Part shown: in pieces, positions 37,094-46,253 of the stretch
Layout: every line of letters starts with the position of its first letter
Numbering within the stretch: position 1 is the first letter of the stretch
NCBI RefSeq assembly: GCF_002379095.1
Contig: NZ_NBZV01000013.1
Span: forward strand, 1 to 64,000
Source of the DNA: Polaromonas sp. AER18D-145
Lineage (GTDB): Bacteria > Pseudomonadota > Gammaproteobacteria > Burkholderiales > Burkholderiaceae_C
DNA length: 64,000 nt
Reading direction: 5' to 3'
The notes under the pieces: model-generated
The model's input: only the letters and a program-made list of their open reading frames with translations
The model's database searches: none
What the model was told of the DNA's origin: nothing
Position numbers and translations under genes: made by a program

Positions 37094-37094
37094 A

Positions 37095-37126
37095 GCCTGT
37101 CCCGGCCGGGACAGGCGGATTTTTTC
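37095..37126 (+). terminator. Rho-independent terminator after the GspE/PilB ATPase gene
   Basis: A perfect nine-base stem GCCTGTCCC/GGGACAGGC with a GGCC loop is followed by GGATTTTTTCT. It starts two bases after the TGA stop. Confidence 0.92.
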
Positions 37127-37220
37127 TGCCGCTTTTTTGCGTAAGTGAAAGCCACATCCCCTTCAGGGGCAATTACATGCACAATCCAGCGATTCATTCT
37201 TTAGTTAGAGGAGACAAACC

Positions 37221-37709
37221 GTGAATATCAAGAGTCAGAAAGACTTTTTTTGCGGCCTGATGTTCATGGCCGTCGGAGGCGCATTCGCATGGGGCGCCAG
37301 TACTTACAACGTCGGTACGGGCGCGCGCATGGGCCCCGGCTACTTCCCGCTGATGCTGGGTGTGTTGCTGGCCGTCATTGGCGCCGCGATCACCTTCACC
37401 GCACTGGTGGTTGAAACCGAGGGCGGCGGCAAGATCGGCAAGATTGCCTGGAAGCCGCTTATCTTCGTGATTTCCGCCAACGTCGTGTTTGGCATCCTGC
37501 TGGCGGGCCTGCCCGCCATCAAGTTCCCGGCCTTCGGCATGATTGTGGCGATTTACGCCCTGACCTTCATTGCCAGCATGGCGGAAGCCGGCTGGAAATT
37601 CAAGACCACCTTGATCCTCGCGACGGTGCTGGCCGTCGGCAGCTACATCGCCTTTGTTCTGGCGCTGAAGCTGCAGTTCCCGGTGTGGCCGTCCTTCATC
37701 ACGGGCTAA
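37221..37709 (+). CDS. tctB: Tripartite tricarboxylate transporter small membrane subunit TctB
   Basis: 162 residues from GTG 37221, preceded by GAGGAGA. Four hydrophobic helices, with the family's FFCGLMFMAVGGAFAWGAS start and GTGARMGPGYFPLMLG motif. TctB is the small subunit of TTT uptake systems. It precedes tctA by ten bases and tctC follows, a complete tctBAC set. Confidence 0.93.
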   Translation: MNIKSQKDFFCGLMFMAVGGAFAWGASTYNVGTGARMGPGYFPLMLGVLLAVIGAAITFTALVVETEGGGKIGKIAWKPLIFVISANVVFGILLAGLPAIKFPAFGMIVAIYALTFIASMAEAGWKFKTTLILATVLAVGSYIAFVLALKLQFPVWPSFITG

Positions 37710-37719
37710 GGAAAATAAA

Positions 37720-39231
37720 ATGGATCTGATTACAAATTTGTCCTTGGGTTTCAGCGTGGCATTCACGCCGATCAACCTGATGTATGCCTTTTTTGGCTGC
37801 GTTCTGGGTACGCTGATCGGCGTACTGCCGGGCATCGGCCCTGTCGCCACCATCGCGATGCTGCTGCCGGCCACCTATGCGCTGCCACCGGTGTCCGCGC
37901 TGATCATGCTGGCCGGCATTTATTACGGTTCCCAGTACGGCGGTTCGACCACCGCCATCCTGGTGAACCTGCCGGGCGAGTCGTCGTCTGTGGTGACCTG
38001 TATCGACGGTTACCAGATGGCCAGAAAGGGTCGAGCGGGGCCGGCGCTGGCCGCTGCCGGACTTGGTTCGTTTTTTGCCGGCAGCGTGGGCACGCTGATC
38101 ATCGCGGCGTTTGCGCCGCCGCTGACCGAACTGGCCTTCAAGTTCGGCCCGGCCGAGTATTTCGCCCTGATGGTGCTGGGCCTGATCGGCGCCGTGGTGC
38201 TGGCCTCGGGCTCGCTGCTCAAGGCGGTAGGCATGATTGTGCTGGGGCTGCTGCTGGGCCTGATCGGCACCGACGTGAACTCCGGCGTGGCGCGTTTCAG
38301 CTTTGATGTGCCTGAACTGACCGACGGCATCGGTTTTGTCGTGATCGCCATGGGTGTGTTTGGTTACGGTGAGATCATCAGCAACCTGTCCCAGCCCGAG
38401 CATGAGCGCGAAGTCTTCACGGCCAGTGTGACGGGGCTGTTCCCCACCAAGCAGGATTTCAAGGACATGGCCCCGGCCGTGTTGCGCGGCACGGCCTTGG
38501 GTTCGGCCCTCGGCATCCTGCCCGGCGGTGGCGCCTTGCTGTCGGCCTTTGCCGCCTACACCCTGGAGAAGAAGATCAAGGGCCGTCCTGGTGAAGTGCC
38601 ATTTGGCCAGGGCAACATCCGCGGTGTGGCCGCTCCTGAATCTGCCAACAACGCCGGCTCACAGACGTCGTTCATCCCGCTGCTGACGCTGGGCATTCCG
38701 CCCAACGCCGTGATGGCGCTGATGGTGGGCGCGATGACCATCCACAACATCCAGCCTGGCCCGCAGGTCATGACCAGCAACCCCGAGCTGTTCTGGGGCC
38801 TGATTGCCTCGATGTGGATCGGCAATGCCATGCTGGTGATCCTGAACCTGCCACTGATCGGCATCTGGATCAAGCTGCTGACCATTCCCTACCGCCTGCT
38901 GTTTCCTGCGATTGTGCTGTTCTGCGCGATTGGCGTGTATTCGACCAACAACAACACCTGGGACATCTGGATGGTGGCGATTTTCGGTGTGATTGGTTAT
39001 GTTTTCATCAAGCTCGGGGCTGAGCCTGCGCCGCTGCTGCTGGGCTTCATCCTGGGCCCCATGATGGAAGAAAACCTGCGCCGGGCGCTGCTGCTCTCGC
39101 GCGGCGACTGGAGCGTGTTTGTGACCCGTCCGCTGTCTGCCGGCCTGCTTGCCGCCGGGGCGCTGCTGCTTGTGATCGTGCTTTTGCCGGCGGTCAAGAA
39201 CAAGCGTGAAGAGGCTTTTGTCGAGGACTGA
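37720..39231 (+). CDS. tctA: Tripartite tricarboxylate transporter large permease TctA
   Basis: 503 residues with about twelve transmembrane segments. Diagnostic motifs are GVLPGIGPVATIAMLLPATY, YYGSQYGGSTTAILVNLPGE, ESANNAGSQTSFIPLLTLGI and FILGPMMEENLRRALLLSRG. It is the ion-coupled channel subunit for carboxylate uptake. The substrate class (citrate, phthalate, tartrate, others) is set by the binding protein and cannot be read here. Confidence 0.95.
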   Translation: MDLITNLSLGFSVAFTPINLMYAFFGCVLGTLIGVLPGIGPVATIAMLLPATYALPPVSALIMLAGIYYGSQYGGSTTAILVNLPGESSSVVTCIDGYQMARKGRAGPALAAAGLGSFFAGSVGTLIIAAFAPPLTELAFKFGPAEYFALMVLGLIGAVVLASGSLLKAVGMIVLGLLLGLIGTDVNSGVARFSFDVPELTDGIGFVVIAMGVFGYGEIISNLSQPEHEREVFTASVTGLFPTKQDFKDMAPAVLRGTALGSALGILPGGGALLSAFAAYTLEKKIKGRPGEVPFGQGNIRGVAAPESANNAGSQTSFIPLLTLGIPPNAVMALMVGAMTIHNIQPGPQVMTSNPELFWGLIASMWIGNAMLVILNLPLIGIWIKLLTIPYRLLFPAIVLFCAIGVYSTNNNTWDIWMVAIFGVIGYVFIKLGAEPAPLLLGFILGPMMEENLRRALLLSRGDWSVFVTRPLSAGLLAAGALLLVIVLLPAVKNKREEAFVED

Positions 39232-39252
39232 CCCCTCGGCGACAGGCCCCAA

Positions 39253-39278
39253 CGGCACCCTCGGGTGCCGTTTTTTTT
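39253..39278 (+). terminator. Rho-independent terminator between tctA and tctC
   Basis: A stem of CGGCACC/GGTGCCG with loop CTCG is followed by eight T. It probably ends most tctBA transcripts and uncouples the abundant binding protein gene from the permease genes. Confidence 0.93.
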
Positions 39279-39330
39279 GAGTGAAACTGTCCGAACCCTG
39301 CTATCCCGAAAACCGTTGCACAATGGCGAA

Positions 39331-40323
39331 ATGAAACGTAGACATATCATTTTTCTGACGGCGGCCAGCGTTGTTGCAGCGGCCCTGCCTGCCGCGGCGC
39401 AGACTTCAGCGGCGGCTCCCGGGGCGGCTTACCCCGCGCGGCCGATCCGCATGATCGTGCCTTTCCCGGCGGGTGGCGCCACCGACATCCTGGCGCGCGC
39501 GCTGTCGCAGAAGCTCGGTGAAAAAATCGGGCAGACCGTGGTGGTCGACAACCGGCCGGGCGCCGGCGGGACCATAGGCGCCGACGCCGCGTCCAAGGCC
39601 ACGCCGGACGGCTACACGCTGCTGCTGGCGACCTCGAGCACCCACAGCATCGGGCCGGCCATCAACCCGAAAATCCCCTACAACGCCGAGGCGGATTTCA
39701 CGCCGATCGCCTACGTCGCCAGTTCGCCCAATGTCGTGCTGGTACCCAACTCCTCGCCGGCCAGGAGCATGCAAGAGTTCATAGCCCATGCGCGGAAAAA
39801 TCCGGGGCGGCTGAACTACGCGTCCAGCGGCAACGGCACCATCGTGCACCTGACCACCGAGTACTTCAAGGCGCAGTCCGGCACCTTCATTCTTCACATT
39901 CCCTACCGGGGCACGGCGCTGGCCATGCCGGACCTGATCAGCGGCAAGCTCGATGTGCTGTTCGACTCCTTTGTCACCGGCATGCCGCATGTCAAGGATG
40001 GCAAGCTGCGCGCCCTGGCGGTGACCAGCCTCAAGCGCACCGCGCTCGCGCCTGATCTGCCGACGGTGTCCGAGGTCCTGCCGGGCTTCGAGTCCGTGAC
40101 CTGGTTCGGCGTGTACGGCCCCAAAGGCCTGAACGCCGAACTAACGGCCCGGGTGAACCAGGCGGTCAATGCGGCCCTGGCCGACCCCGACGTCAAAGAG
40201 CGTTTTGCCCGGCTGGGCGCCGAGCCCACCGGCGGCACGCCGCAGGCTTTTGCGGCGATGGTCAGGACCGACAACGCCAAGTGGAAAAAAATCATTTCCG
40301 AACGCAAGATCACCACCGACTGA
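39331..40323 (+). CDS. tctC: Tripartite tricarboxylate transporter substrate-binding protein (TctC/Bug)
   Basis: 330 residues from ATG 39331, chosen because it begins the signal peptide (MKRRHIIFLTAASVVAAALP, cleavage near AAAQT). An upstream in-frame start at 39265 would bury it. Bug-family landmarks: YPARPIRMIVPFPAGGATDI, VVVDNRPGAGGTIGADAASK, YTLLLATSSTHSIGP and FEPLAYVASSPN-like text. It binds a carboxylate in the periplasm for TctAB. A terminator separates it from tctA, so it likely has its own promoter. Confidence 0.94.
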   Translation: MKRRHIIFLTAASVVAAALPAAAQTSAAAPGAAYPARPIRMIVPFPAGGATDILARALSQKLGEKIGQTVVVDNRPGAGGTIGADAASKATPDGYTLLLATSSTHSIGPAINPKIPYNAEADFTPIAYVASSPNVVLVPNSSPARSMQEFIAHARKNPGRLNYASSGNGTIVHLTTEYFKAQSGTFILHIPYRGTALAMPDLISGKLDVLFDSFVTGMPHVKDGKLRALAVTSLKRTALAPDLPTVSEVLPGFESVTWFGVYGPKGLNAELTARVNQAVNAALADPDVKERFARLGAEPTGGTPQAFAAMVRTDNAKWKKIISERKITTD

Positions 40324-40379
40324 CAGCGTTTAACCGGCGCCAGGGCTTGGCGCCAGCCCTCCCATTTCCAGAGCCATTC

Positions 40380-42098
40380 ATGAACTTCGACTACAGCAAT
40401 CCCTACACCTCCACCCGCATTCCCCTGTTTGCCCGCAATGTGGTGTCCACCTCGCACCCGCTGGGCGCACAGGCCGGGCTGCGCATGCTGCTCAAGGGCG
40501 GCAACGCGGTGGATGCCGCCATTGCCGCTGCCGCTGCCATGACCATCGTCGAGCCGGTCAGCAACGGTCTGGGCAGTGACGCCTTCTGCATCTTGTGGGA
40601 CGGCAAGGAATTGCATGGCCTCAATGCCTCGGGCCGCGCACCGCAGGCCTGGACGCCGGACTACTTCAAGCGCAAATACGGCGACAGCGCCGCCACCCCG
40701 CCCAAGCGCGGTCTTGATTCGGTGACCGTGCCCGGTGCCGTCGCCGGCTGGGTGGCCATGAGCGAGCGTTTTGGCCGGCTGCCGTTTGCCGACCTGATGG
40801 AGCCCGCGATCGAGATTGCCGAGCGGGGCTACCTGCTGCCGCCGGTGGTTCAGCAGAAGTGGGCGGCCGCTACCAATGAACTGAAATCGATGCCCGGTTT
40901 TGCCCAGTCCTTTCTGCCCTGGGGCCGCGCGCCCAATGTCGGCGAGCTGTTCCGGTTCAAGGCCGCGGCCAGGGCGCTGCGGGCCATTGCCCAGAGCAAG
41001 GGTGCGGCGTATTACGGCGGTGAGATCGCGCAGGCGATTGAAAAATTCTCTGCACAAAACGGCGGCAGCCTCACGGCCAAAGACTTTGCGTCCTACCAGC
41101 CGGAGTGGGTCAAGCCCATCGGCAAGGACTACCGCGGCCACACGCTGCACGAGATTCCGCCGAACGGCCAGGGCATCTCGGCATTGATTGCGCTGGGCAT
41201 CCTCGACAAGTTCGATGTGGCCGGCCTGGCGGTCGACGGCGTGGATTCGCAGCACCTGCAGATCGAGGCGATGAAGCTGGCTTTTGCCGACGTCTACAAA
41301 TACGTGGCGGAGCCATCGTCGATGGAGGTGAGCGTCGATCAAATGCTCGACGACAGCTACCTCGCCTCCCGTGCCAAACTCATCGACATGAAAAAAGCGC
41401 AGGACTTCGGCGCCGGCAACCCGGTCAAGGGCGGCACCATTTACCTCACCGCGGCCGACGAAGACGGCATGATGGTCAGCTTCATCCAGAGCAACTACAT
41501 GGGGTTTGGCTCGGGTTGTGTCGAGCCCGAGTTCGGCATCAGCCTGCAAAACCGCGGCCACGCCTTCAGCCTGCAGGCCGGCGTCAACCAGGTGGCGCCG
41601 GGCAAGCGGCCTTTCCACACCATCATCCCGGCCTTCCTCACGAAAACGGTCGGCCCCTCCGATGCCCAGTGGGAAAGCGTCAAGCATCTGGTGTCGGGCC
41701 CCGAGGGCCACTCCGGGTTCCGATCCCCTGAAGGGGCCCCTCTCCAGCCCTCCGTAACCCTCCCGGTGATGAGTTACGGCGTGATGGGCGCCAACATGCA
41801 GCCCCAGGGCCACATGCAGACGCTGGTGCGCATGCTCGACTACCAACAGAGCCCGCAGGCCGCCTGTGATGCGCCGCGCTGGCGCTACAACGCCGGCTTT
41901 GAAATCAATGTCGAAGCGTCGATGAACCCGCAAACCGTGCAGGGCCTGGCGGACCGCGGCCACCGCATGGAAGTCATCAACGACTCCTACCAGGACTTCG
42001 GCGCGGGCCAGTTCATCTGCCGCGCCGGCGATCCGAAGGTCGAAGGGTATGTGGCGGCCAGCGACAGCCGGCGCGACGGCCAGGCCGTCGGTTTCTAA
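40380..42098 (+). CDS. Gamma-glutamyltransferase family protein
   Basis: 572 residues from ATG 40380. No signal peptide, so a cytoplasmic GGT-like Ntn-hydrolase. Family blocks: AGLRMLLKGGNAVDAAIAAA, EPVSNGLGSDAFCILWDG, LDSVTVPGAVAGWVAMSERF, IPPNGQGISALIALGIL, the autoprocessing Thr in VKGGTIYLTAADEDG, and SNYMGFGSGCV. The usual PAFLTK-PVMSYGVMGANMQPQGH junction is interrupted by about 35 extra residues (41645-41762). It probably hydrolyses or transfers gamma-glutamyl or similar amide groups. Its position after tctC suggests a link with transported carboxylates/amides, as inference. Confidence 0.88.
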   Translation: MNFDYSNPYTSTRIPLFARNVVSTSHPLGAQAGLRMLLKGGNAVDAAIAAAAAMTIVEPVSNGLGSDAFCILWDGKELHGLNASGRAPQAWTPDYFKRKYGDSAATPPKRGLDSVTVPGAVAGWVAMSERFGRLPFADLMEPAIEIAERGYLLPPVVQQKWAAATNELKSMPGFAQSFLPWGRAPNVGELFRFKAAARALRAIAQSKGAAYYGGEIAQAIEKFSAQNGGSLTAKDFASYQPEWVKPIGKDYRGHTLHEIPPNGQGISALIALGILDKFDVAGLAVDGVDSQHLQIEAMKLAFADVYKYVAEPSSMEVSVDQMLDDSYLASRAKLIDMKKAQDFGAGNPVKGGTIYLTAADEDGMMVSFIQSNYMGFGSGCVEPEFGISLQNRGHAFSLQAGVNQVAPGKRPFHTIIPAFLTKTVGPSDAQWESVKHLVSGPEGHSGFRSPEGAPLQPSVTLPVMSYGVMGANMQPQGHMQTLVRMLDYQQSPQAACDAPRWRYNAGFEINVEASMNPQTVQGLADRGHRMEVINDSYQDFGAGQFICRAGDPKVEGYVAASDSRRDGQAVGF

Positions 42099-42107
42099 AA
42101 TTTTCTC

Positions 42108-43049
42108 TTGTCCAGAAGTTCAGAGCAAAAAGCACTTACAGCCCAGAATCCACGGGCGCAGGCAGCTACTAAAAGCATAGCGTCCGGCTTGCTGCTGGCG
42201 ACGTTCGGCGCGATCGCCTTCAGCGGCAAGGCGATCATCGTCAAGCTCGCCTACCGCTACGGCGTCGATGCGGTCACGCTCATCATGTACCGCATGCTGT
42301 TTGCGCTGCCGATATTTGCCGTGATGGCCTGGTGGGCCAGCCGGGGCAAGGCGGCCCTGACCCGCAAGGACTGGCTGGGCGTGCTCTGGCTCGGTTTCAC
42401 CGGTTATTACCTGGCGAGTTTCCTGGACTTCGCCGGGCTCGCCTACATCAGCGCCTCGCTGGAGCGGCTGATCCTCTACCTCAATCCCACGCTGGTGTTG
42501 CTGCTGGGCCTGGTGCTGTACCGCAGGCGGATCAGCGCGCCGCAAATCATGGGTATGGCCATCAGCTACAGCGGCGTGGTGCTGGTCTTCGGCCACGAGA
42601 TCACCCTGCTGGGGCCGGAGGCCGCCTGGGGCGCGCTGCTGGTGTTTCTCAGCGCCGTCAGTTATGCGCTCTACCTGGTCTACAGCGGCGAGATGGTCAA
42701 GCGCCTGGGCGCCTTGCGACTGGTGGGGCTGGCCACAACGGTCGCCTGCCTGTGCTGCATCCTGCAGTTCCTGCTGCTCAGGCCGCTCAGCGCTGCGGCG
42801 GTTGCGCCCGAGGTGATCTGGCTCTCGGTGCTCAATGCCACGCTGTGCACGGCGGCTCCGGTGCTGATGGTGATGATGGCCATTGAGCGAATAGGCGCCA
42901 GCCTGGCCGCGCAGACCGGCATGGTCGGCCCGATGTCCACCATCTTGATGGGCGTGCTGATTCTCGGGGAGCCGTTCACCGCCTGGGTAGCGGCCGGCAC
43001 GGTGCTGGTGATCGCCGGCATCTTCGTGTTCAGCCGTGGGGGCAAGTGA
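42108..43049 (+). CDS. EamA/DMT-family transporter with repeat-derived N-terminus
   Basis: 313 residues with ten predicted helices (LLLATFGAIAFSGKAIIVKL onwards, duplicated EamA halves). No ATG exists before the first helix. The frame opens at TTG 42108, ten bases after the GGT stop. Codons 11-25 are a short hairpin repeat (42139-42182). The repeat may have destroyed the original start region, so the true start is uncertain. Substrate unknown. Confidence 0.8.
   Translation: MSRSSEQKALTAQNPRAQAATKSIASGLLLATFGAIAFSGKAIIVKLAYRYGVDAVTLIMYRMLFALPIFAVMAWWASRGKAALTRKDWLGVLWLGFTGYYLASFLDFAGLAYISASLERLILYLNPTLVLLLGLVLYRRRISAPQIMGMAISYSGVVLVFGHEITLLGPEAAWGALLVFLSAVSYALYLVYSGEMVKRLGALRLVGLATTVACLCCILQFLLLRPLSAAAVAPEVIWLSVLNATLCTAAPVLMVMMAIERIGASLAAQTGMVGPMSTILMGVLILGEPFTAWVAAGTVLVIAGIFVFSRGGK
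42139..42182. repeat. Short hairpin repeat at the 5' end of the EamA gene
   Basis: Forward copy: CAGCCCAGAATCCACGGGCG then CAGGCAGCTACTAAAAGCATAGCG. It overlaps the presumed first codons of the exporter. Confidence 0.8.
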
Positions 43050-43610
43050 TATTCGTTCGGCTTTTGCGTCACGCTGCGTTCCCGGTTCGCTCTGGACAGT
43101 AGGCACAACTCCCCACTCCCACCCCTAGCCCCTGCCCTCGCCCCGCTGGGCGATGGAGGGGGACTCATTTGGCTGCGTGTGCTGCGACCGCGTGCAAACA
43201 CAACGGCCGCTTGACTCCGACATGACGCGCTGTGCGCGTCATGTCTCCCCGTATCCGTATTCGCTTCCCCCACCCGTCGGGCTGGGCCGAGGAGCGCAGG
43301 CAAAAGCGGATCAAGGGCTCGCGATTGTTTGAGGCGAAGCCGAGTTCGAGCGAGACCCCGCTTTTGTCAAGCACCACAGGTTGCCCCGAAGCGCAGCGCA
43401 GGGGACCCAGACCATCGGGTCGCCTTTCTTTTGGGTACTTTTCTTTGGCGAAGCAAAGACAAAGTGTCTCGCCCGCCGGGGCGAGACCCGGCCTGCCTGA
43501 AGACCCACAGCCGCGCGGGCTTGCACAGGCTTCGACAGGCTCAGCCCAAACGGTAGTAAGGGCGGTTCGACCCATAGTCCACCTTAGTCCGAATGCTGAA
43601 AAAACCGCAC
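43050..43610. other. Gene-free region with the right arm of the long inverted repeat
   Basis: 561 bases without a gene. 43099-43437 is copy R of the long dispersed repeat. A GCTTCGACAGGCTCAGCCCAA repeat follows at about 43529-43549. The remaining ~60 bases before the M48 protease stop show nothing recognisable. Confidence 0.7.
43099..43437. repeat. Long dispersed repeat, copy R (inverted relative to 28284-28556)
   Basis: Reverse complement of copy L with one ~70-base segment extra (about 43301-43376). It contains a nine-base palindrome CATGACGCG-CTGTG-CGCGTCATG at 43220-43242. The two copies bracket 14.5 kb. Confidence 0.9.
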
Positions 43611-44681
43611 TTACTTTTTCGCCGGTATCCGTCGCCCAGGCGGCGCTGTGACCGCTGGCACATCTGCACTTCTGGCCGTGCGTGCGGCCGCCAGGCCTTC
43701 CAGGCGTTGGGCCACGGTGATGACCTGCTGTCCGCTCAGGCCGTCCATGCGGTTGCCCATGGCCTGCTCCAGCAGGTCCAGCCGCTGTTGCGCCGGCGGG
43801 TGGGTGCTCAGCGACAAGGCAAACAGCGGGTTGTCGGGCGTCGCGGTGCGCAGCTGCTGCAACACGGCCACCAGCCCGTAAGGGTCAAAACCGGCGCGTG
43901 CGGCCAGCGCCACACCGCTGCGGTCGGCATCGAATTCATCGGTCTGGTCCAGACCGCGCGAATACAGGTCGCGCCCCAGGTTGAGAAACTGGGCCGACAC
44001 CGCGCCCGCCAGTTCGCCCTTGACCTGCGAGCCGATGACCTGCGTGAGCAGGCCGGCCCGCGCGGTTTTGGCAATCGCCTGCAGGTGGTGTCTGGCGGTC
44101 ACGTGGGTGATTTCATGCGCCAGGATGCCGGCCAGCTCGGCCTCGTCGGCAACACGTTCAACCAGCCCCTTGGTCACGAACACATAACCGCCGGGCGCGG
44201 CGAAAGCGTTGAAGCCGGCATCGTCCAGCACCACGAAGGTCCAGGGCAGGTGCGGCCGCGAGGACTGCAGGCTGATCCAGCGCCCCAGCTGGTTGACGTA
44301 ACGCTGCAGCGCCATGTCGGGGTGCAGCGGCTTGCTGCCCAGCAGCACGGCGGCCAGTTGGCGGCCGATTTCAATTTCCTTTGGCTCGTCGATCTGCTCG
44401 AGCGACTGCGCCAGCAGGCCGATCAGGTCGCCGGCGCGGGATGCCTGGCCAGCGCCGGCCGGCGCGAAGCCGGTGCCCAGCATGTTTCCCAGCAGTCCGC
44501 CGGGCGAGGCCGGCTGGGCGGGCGCCGGCGCTTCGGCAGGGGCGGCCTGGCGCAGAAAGGAGCCCAGCAGGTTCAGGGCCTTGCCGGCGTCCTGGCCGTG
44601 CGCCGGCATGCAGGCCAGACCGGCGGCCAGCGCCAGCGGCGGCAGCCAGGCCGGTTGCGGGAGGCGGTGTGGCAGGTTCAT
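43611..44681 (-). CDS. Periplasmic M48-family metallopeptidase
   Basis: 356 residues. A signal peptide (to about AHGQ, residue 30) precedes an Ala/Pro-rich linker. The peptidase has HEITH at residues 189-193 in ILAHEITHVTARHHLQ and the third zinc-ligand region DEFDADRSG. FNAFAAPGGYVFVTKGL is typical of the Oma1/BepA/YcaL group. Such proteases perform quality control of outer-membrane or lipoprotein assembly. The SH3 protein gene lies 14 bases upstream on the same strand. Confidence 0.92.
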   Translation of the reverse strand: MNLPHRLPQPAWLPPLALAAGLACMPAHGQDAGKALNLLGSFLRQAAPAEAPAPAQPASPGGLLGNMLGTGFAPAGAGQASRAGDLIGLLAQSLEQIDEPKEIEIGRQLAAVLLGSKPLHPDMALQRYVNQLGRWISLQSSRPHLPWTFVVLDDAGFNAFAAPGGYVFVTKGLVERVADEAELAGILAHEITHVTARHHLQAIAKTARAGLLTQVIGSQVKGELAGAVSAQFLNLGRDLYSRGLDQTDEFDADRSGVALAARAGFDPYGLVAVLQQLRTATPDNPLFALSLSTHPPAQQRLDLLEQAMGNRMDGLSGQQVITVAQRLEGLAAARTARSADVPAVTAPPGRRIPAKK

Positions 44682-44695
44682 GGGCGGCTCCCGTT

Positions 44696-45277
44696 CTAGT
44701 TGTTGTTATTGACCGCTGGGTTGCTGTTTTGCAGCGGCGCCGGCTCGGGCAGGGCGTCCACCGGCCGGCTGCGGAGTGCTGCCGCGCTGGCGAACTGGCG
44801 GGCCTGGTCGGCATCCATGCGCAGCGTGTCGGCTTGCGCCACCGCTGCCATGTTGGGTTGCGCGCGCGCCAGGTCTTCCGCGCCCAGCCCGCGTATGCCC
44901 ACAGTAGACGTGGCGGTGGTGGCGCCGCCCTGGGCGCTACCCTTGTTGAAAAAGCTGGTCAGGCCGCGCAGCGCATTGGCGCCGGCGCTGGGCGCCGCGA
45001 CGCTGCTGGCCGGGGCCACGTCGAACATGTGGACCCAGCCGCTGGCGCCTTCGGCGGTACGCACCTGGATCCACGCGCCCTGGCGCGCGCCCGAGCGCGT
45101 GACTGGCGTGCGCGCCGCCAGCGGGGCCACGCTGCGCGGTGTTTCCCCCGGCGCCTCGCGCAATTCAGTGGTTCGCTTGACCAGCACTGATTCGGGTTGC
45201 GCATGGGCCAGGGCGCTGGCCAGCAGGAGGGCGCAAGAGCCCAGCCAGTGAACGCGCTTGGATTTACTCAGTATCAT
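44696..45277 (-). CDS. Secreted SH3-domain protein
   Basis: 193 residues with a signal peptide (cleavage near ALAHAQ). A bacterial SH3 domain covers residues ~30-95 (VKRTTELREAPGETPRSVAP, GAWIQVRTAEGASGWVHMFD). The remainder is Ala/Ser-rich and ends in an Asn run (AVNNNN). It is probably periplasmic and binds peptidoglycan or a protein partner. It is in an apparent operon with the M48 protease downstream. The promoter is in the 36-base divergent gap shared with the SDR gene. Confidence 0.85.
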   Translation of the reverse strand: MILSKSKRVHWLGSCALLLASALAHAQPESVLVKRTTELREAPGETPRSVAPLAARTPVTRSGARQGAWIQVRTAEGASGWVHMFDVAPASSVAAPSAGANALRGLTSFFNKGSAQGGATTATSTVGIRGLGAEDLARAQPNMAAVAQADTLRMDADQARQFASAAALRSRPVDALPEPAPLQNSNPAVNNNN

Positions 45278-45313
45278 GGCCCATCAACTTTCAACGAAGA
45301 AGCGGAAATTATT

Positions 45314-46108
45314 ATGGATTTAGGTATTGCAGGCAAATGGGCATTGGTGTGCGGCGCAAGCAAGGGCCTTGGTCTGGGCTGTGCCCAGGCGCTGGTGCGC
45401 GAAGGCGTGAACGTGCTGATCGTCGCGCGCGGCGCCGAGGTGCTGGAAGCGACTGCTGCAAAATTGATAGCTGATAGCGCCCGACCGGCGGGCGCCAGCG
45501 TACAGTTTGTTGCGGCGGACATCACAACCGTGGAAGGCCGCGCGGCGGTCTTCGCGGTGCGCAAGGATTTCGACATCGTGGTGACCAACGCCGGCGGTCC
45601 GCCACCGGGCGACTTCCGCGACTGGGACCGCGACGCCTGGATCAAGGCCGTGGACGCCAACATGCTGACCCCGATCGAGCTGATCAAGGCCACGGTCGAC
45701 GGCATGGCGGCGCGCGGTTTTGGCCGCATCATCAACATCACCTCCAGCTCGGTGAAGGCGCCGATTGATATTTTGGGCTTGAGCAACGGTGCGCGCAGCG
45801 GGCTGACGGGTTTTGTCGCTGGCGTGGCGCGTACCAAACTGGCGGCCCAGGGGGTCACGATCAACAACCTGCTGCCGGGCAAGTTCGACACTGACCGCAT
45901 CGCCACCACCGTGCGTGCCGCTGCTGAAAAGTCCGGCAAGAGTGTCGAAGAGATCCGCCGCGCGCAACAGGCGCAAATTCCCGCTGGTCGCTTTGGCACG
46001 CCTGACGAGTTCGGTGCGATCTGCGCCTTCCTGTGTAGCACGCATGCCGCTTACATGACGGGGCAGAACGTCCTGGCCGACGGCGGGGCTTACCCCGGGA
46101 CTTATTGA
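45314..46108 (+). CDS. Atypical short-chain dehydrogenase/reductase lacking YxxxK
   Basis: 264 residues from ATG 45314. The Rossmann start GASKGLGLG, NNAG-like VTNAGGPPPG and the catalytic-Ser region INITSSSVKAPID are present. The usual Tyr-x-x-x-Lys is replaced by LSNGARSGL. Some SDRs annotated as 3-oxoacyl-ACP reductases share this SNxxR variant; their chemistry is unclear. Codons ~48-61 derive from a short hairpin repeat (45455-45494) and fill the loop between beta-2 and beta-3, a tolerated position. The C-terminus GQNVLADGGAYPGTY is typical. Confidence 0.88.
   Translation: MDLGIAGKWALVCGASKGLGLGCAQALVREGVNVLIVARGAEVLEATAAKLIADSARPAGASVQFVAADITTVEGRAAVFAVRKDFDIVVTNAGGPPPGDFRDWDRDAWIKAVDANMLTPIELIKATVDGMAARGFGRIINITSSSVKAPIDILGLSNGARSGLTGFVAGVARTKLAAQGVTINNLLPGKFDTDRIATTVRAAAEKSGKSVEEIRRAQQAQIPAGRFGTPDEFGAICAFLCSTHAAYMTGQNVLADGGAYPGTY
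45455..45494. repeat. Short hairpin repeat inside the SDR gene
   Basis: Reverse-orientation copy (AAAATTGATAGCTGATAGCG then CCCGACCGGCGGGCGC), translated in frame as part of KLIADSARPAGA. Confidence 0.75.
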
Positions 46109-46253
46109 TCCTGATCCGCAGAGGGCGTTCCTTCGCAACTTCCGCGGTTCCCGGAGCGCGGACCCGTCCGTGCACTGCATAGCGGCGTGCCTTGTGTGGG
46201 TGCATGTCCGGGTTCACATCGGACCTGACTGACGCTTTTGGCTGGCACGTTTG

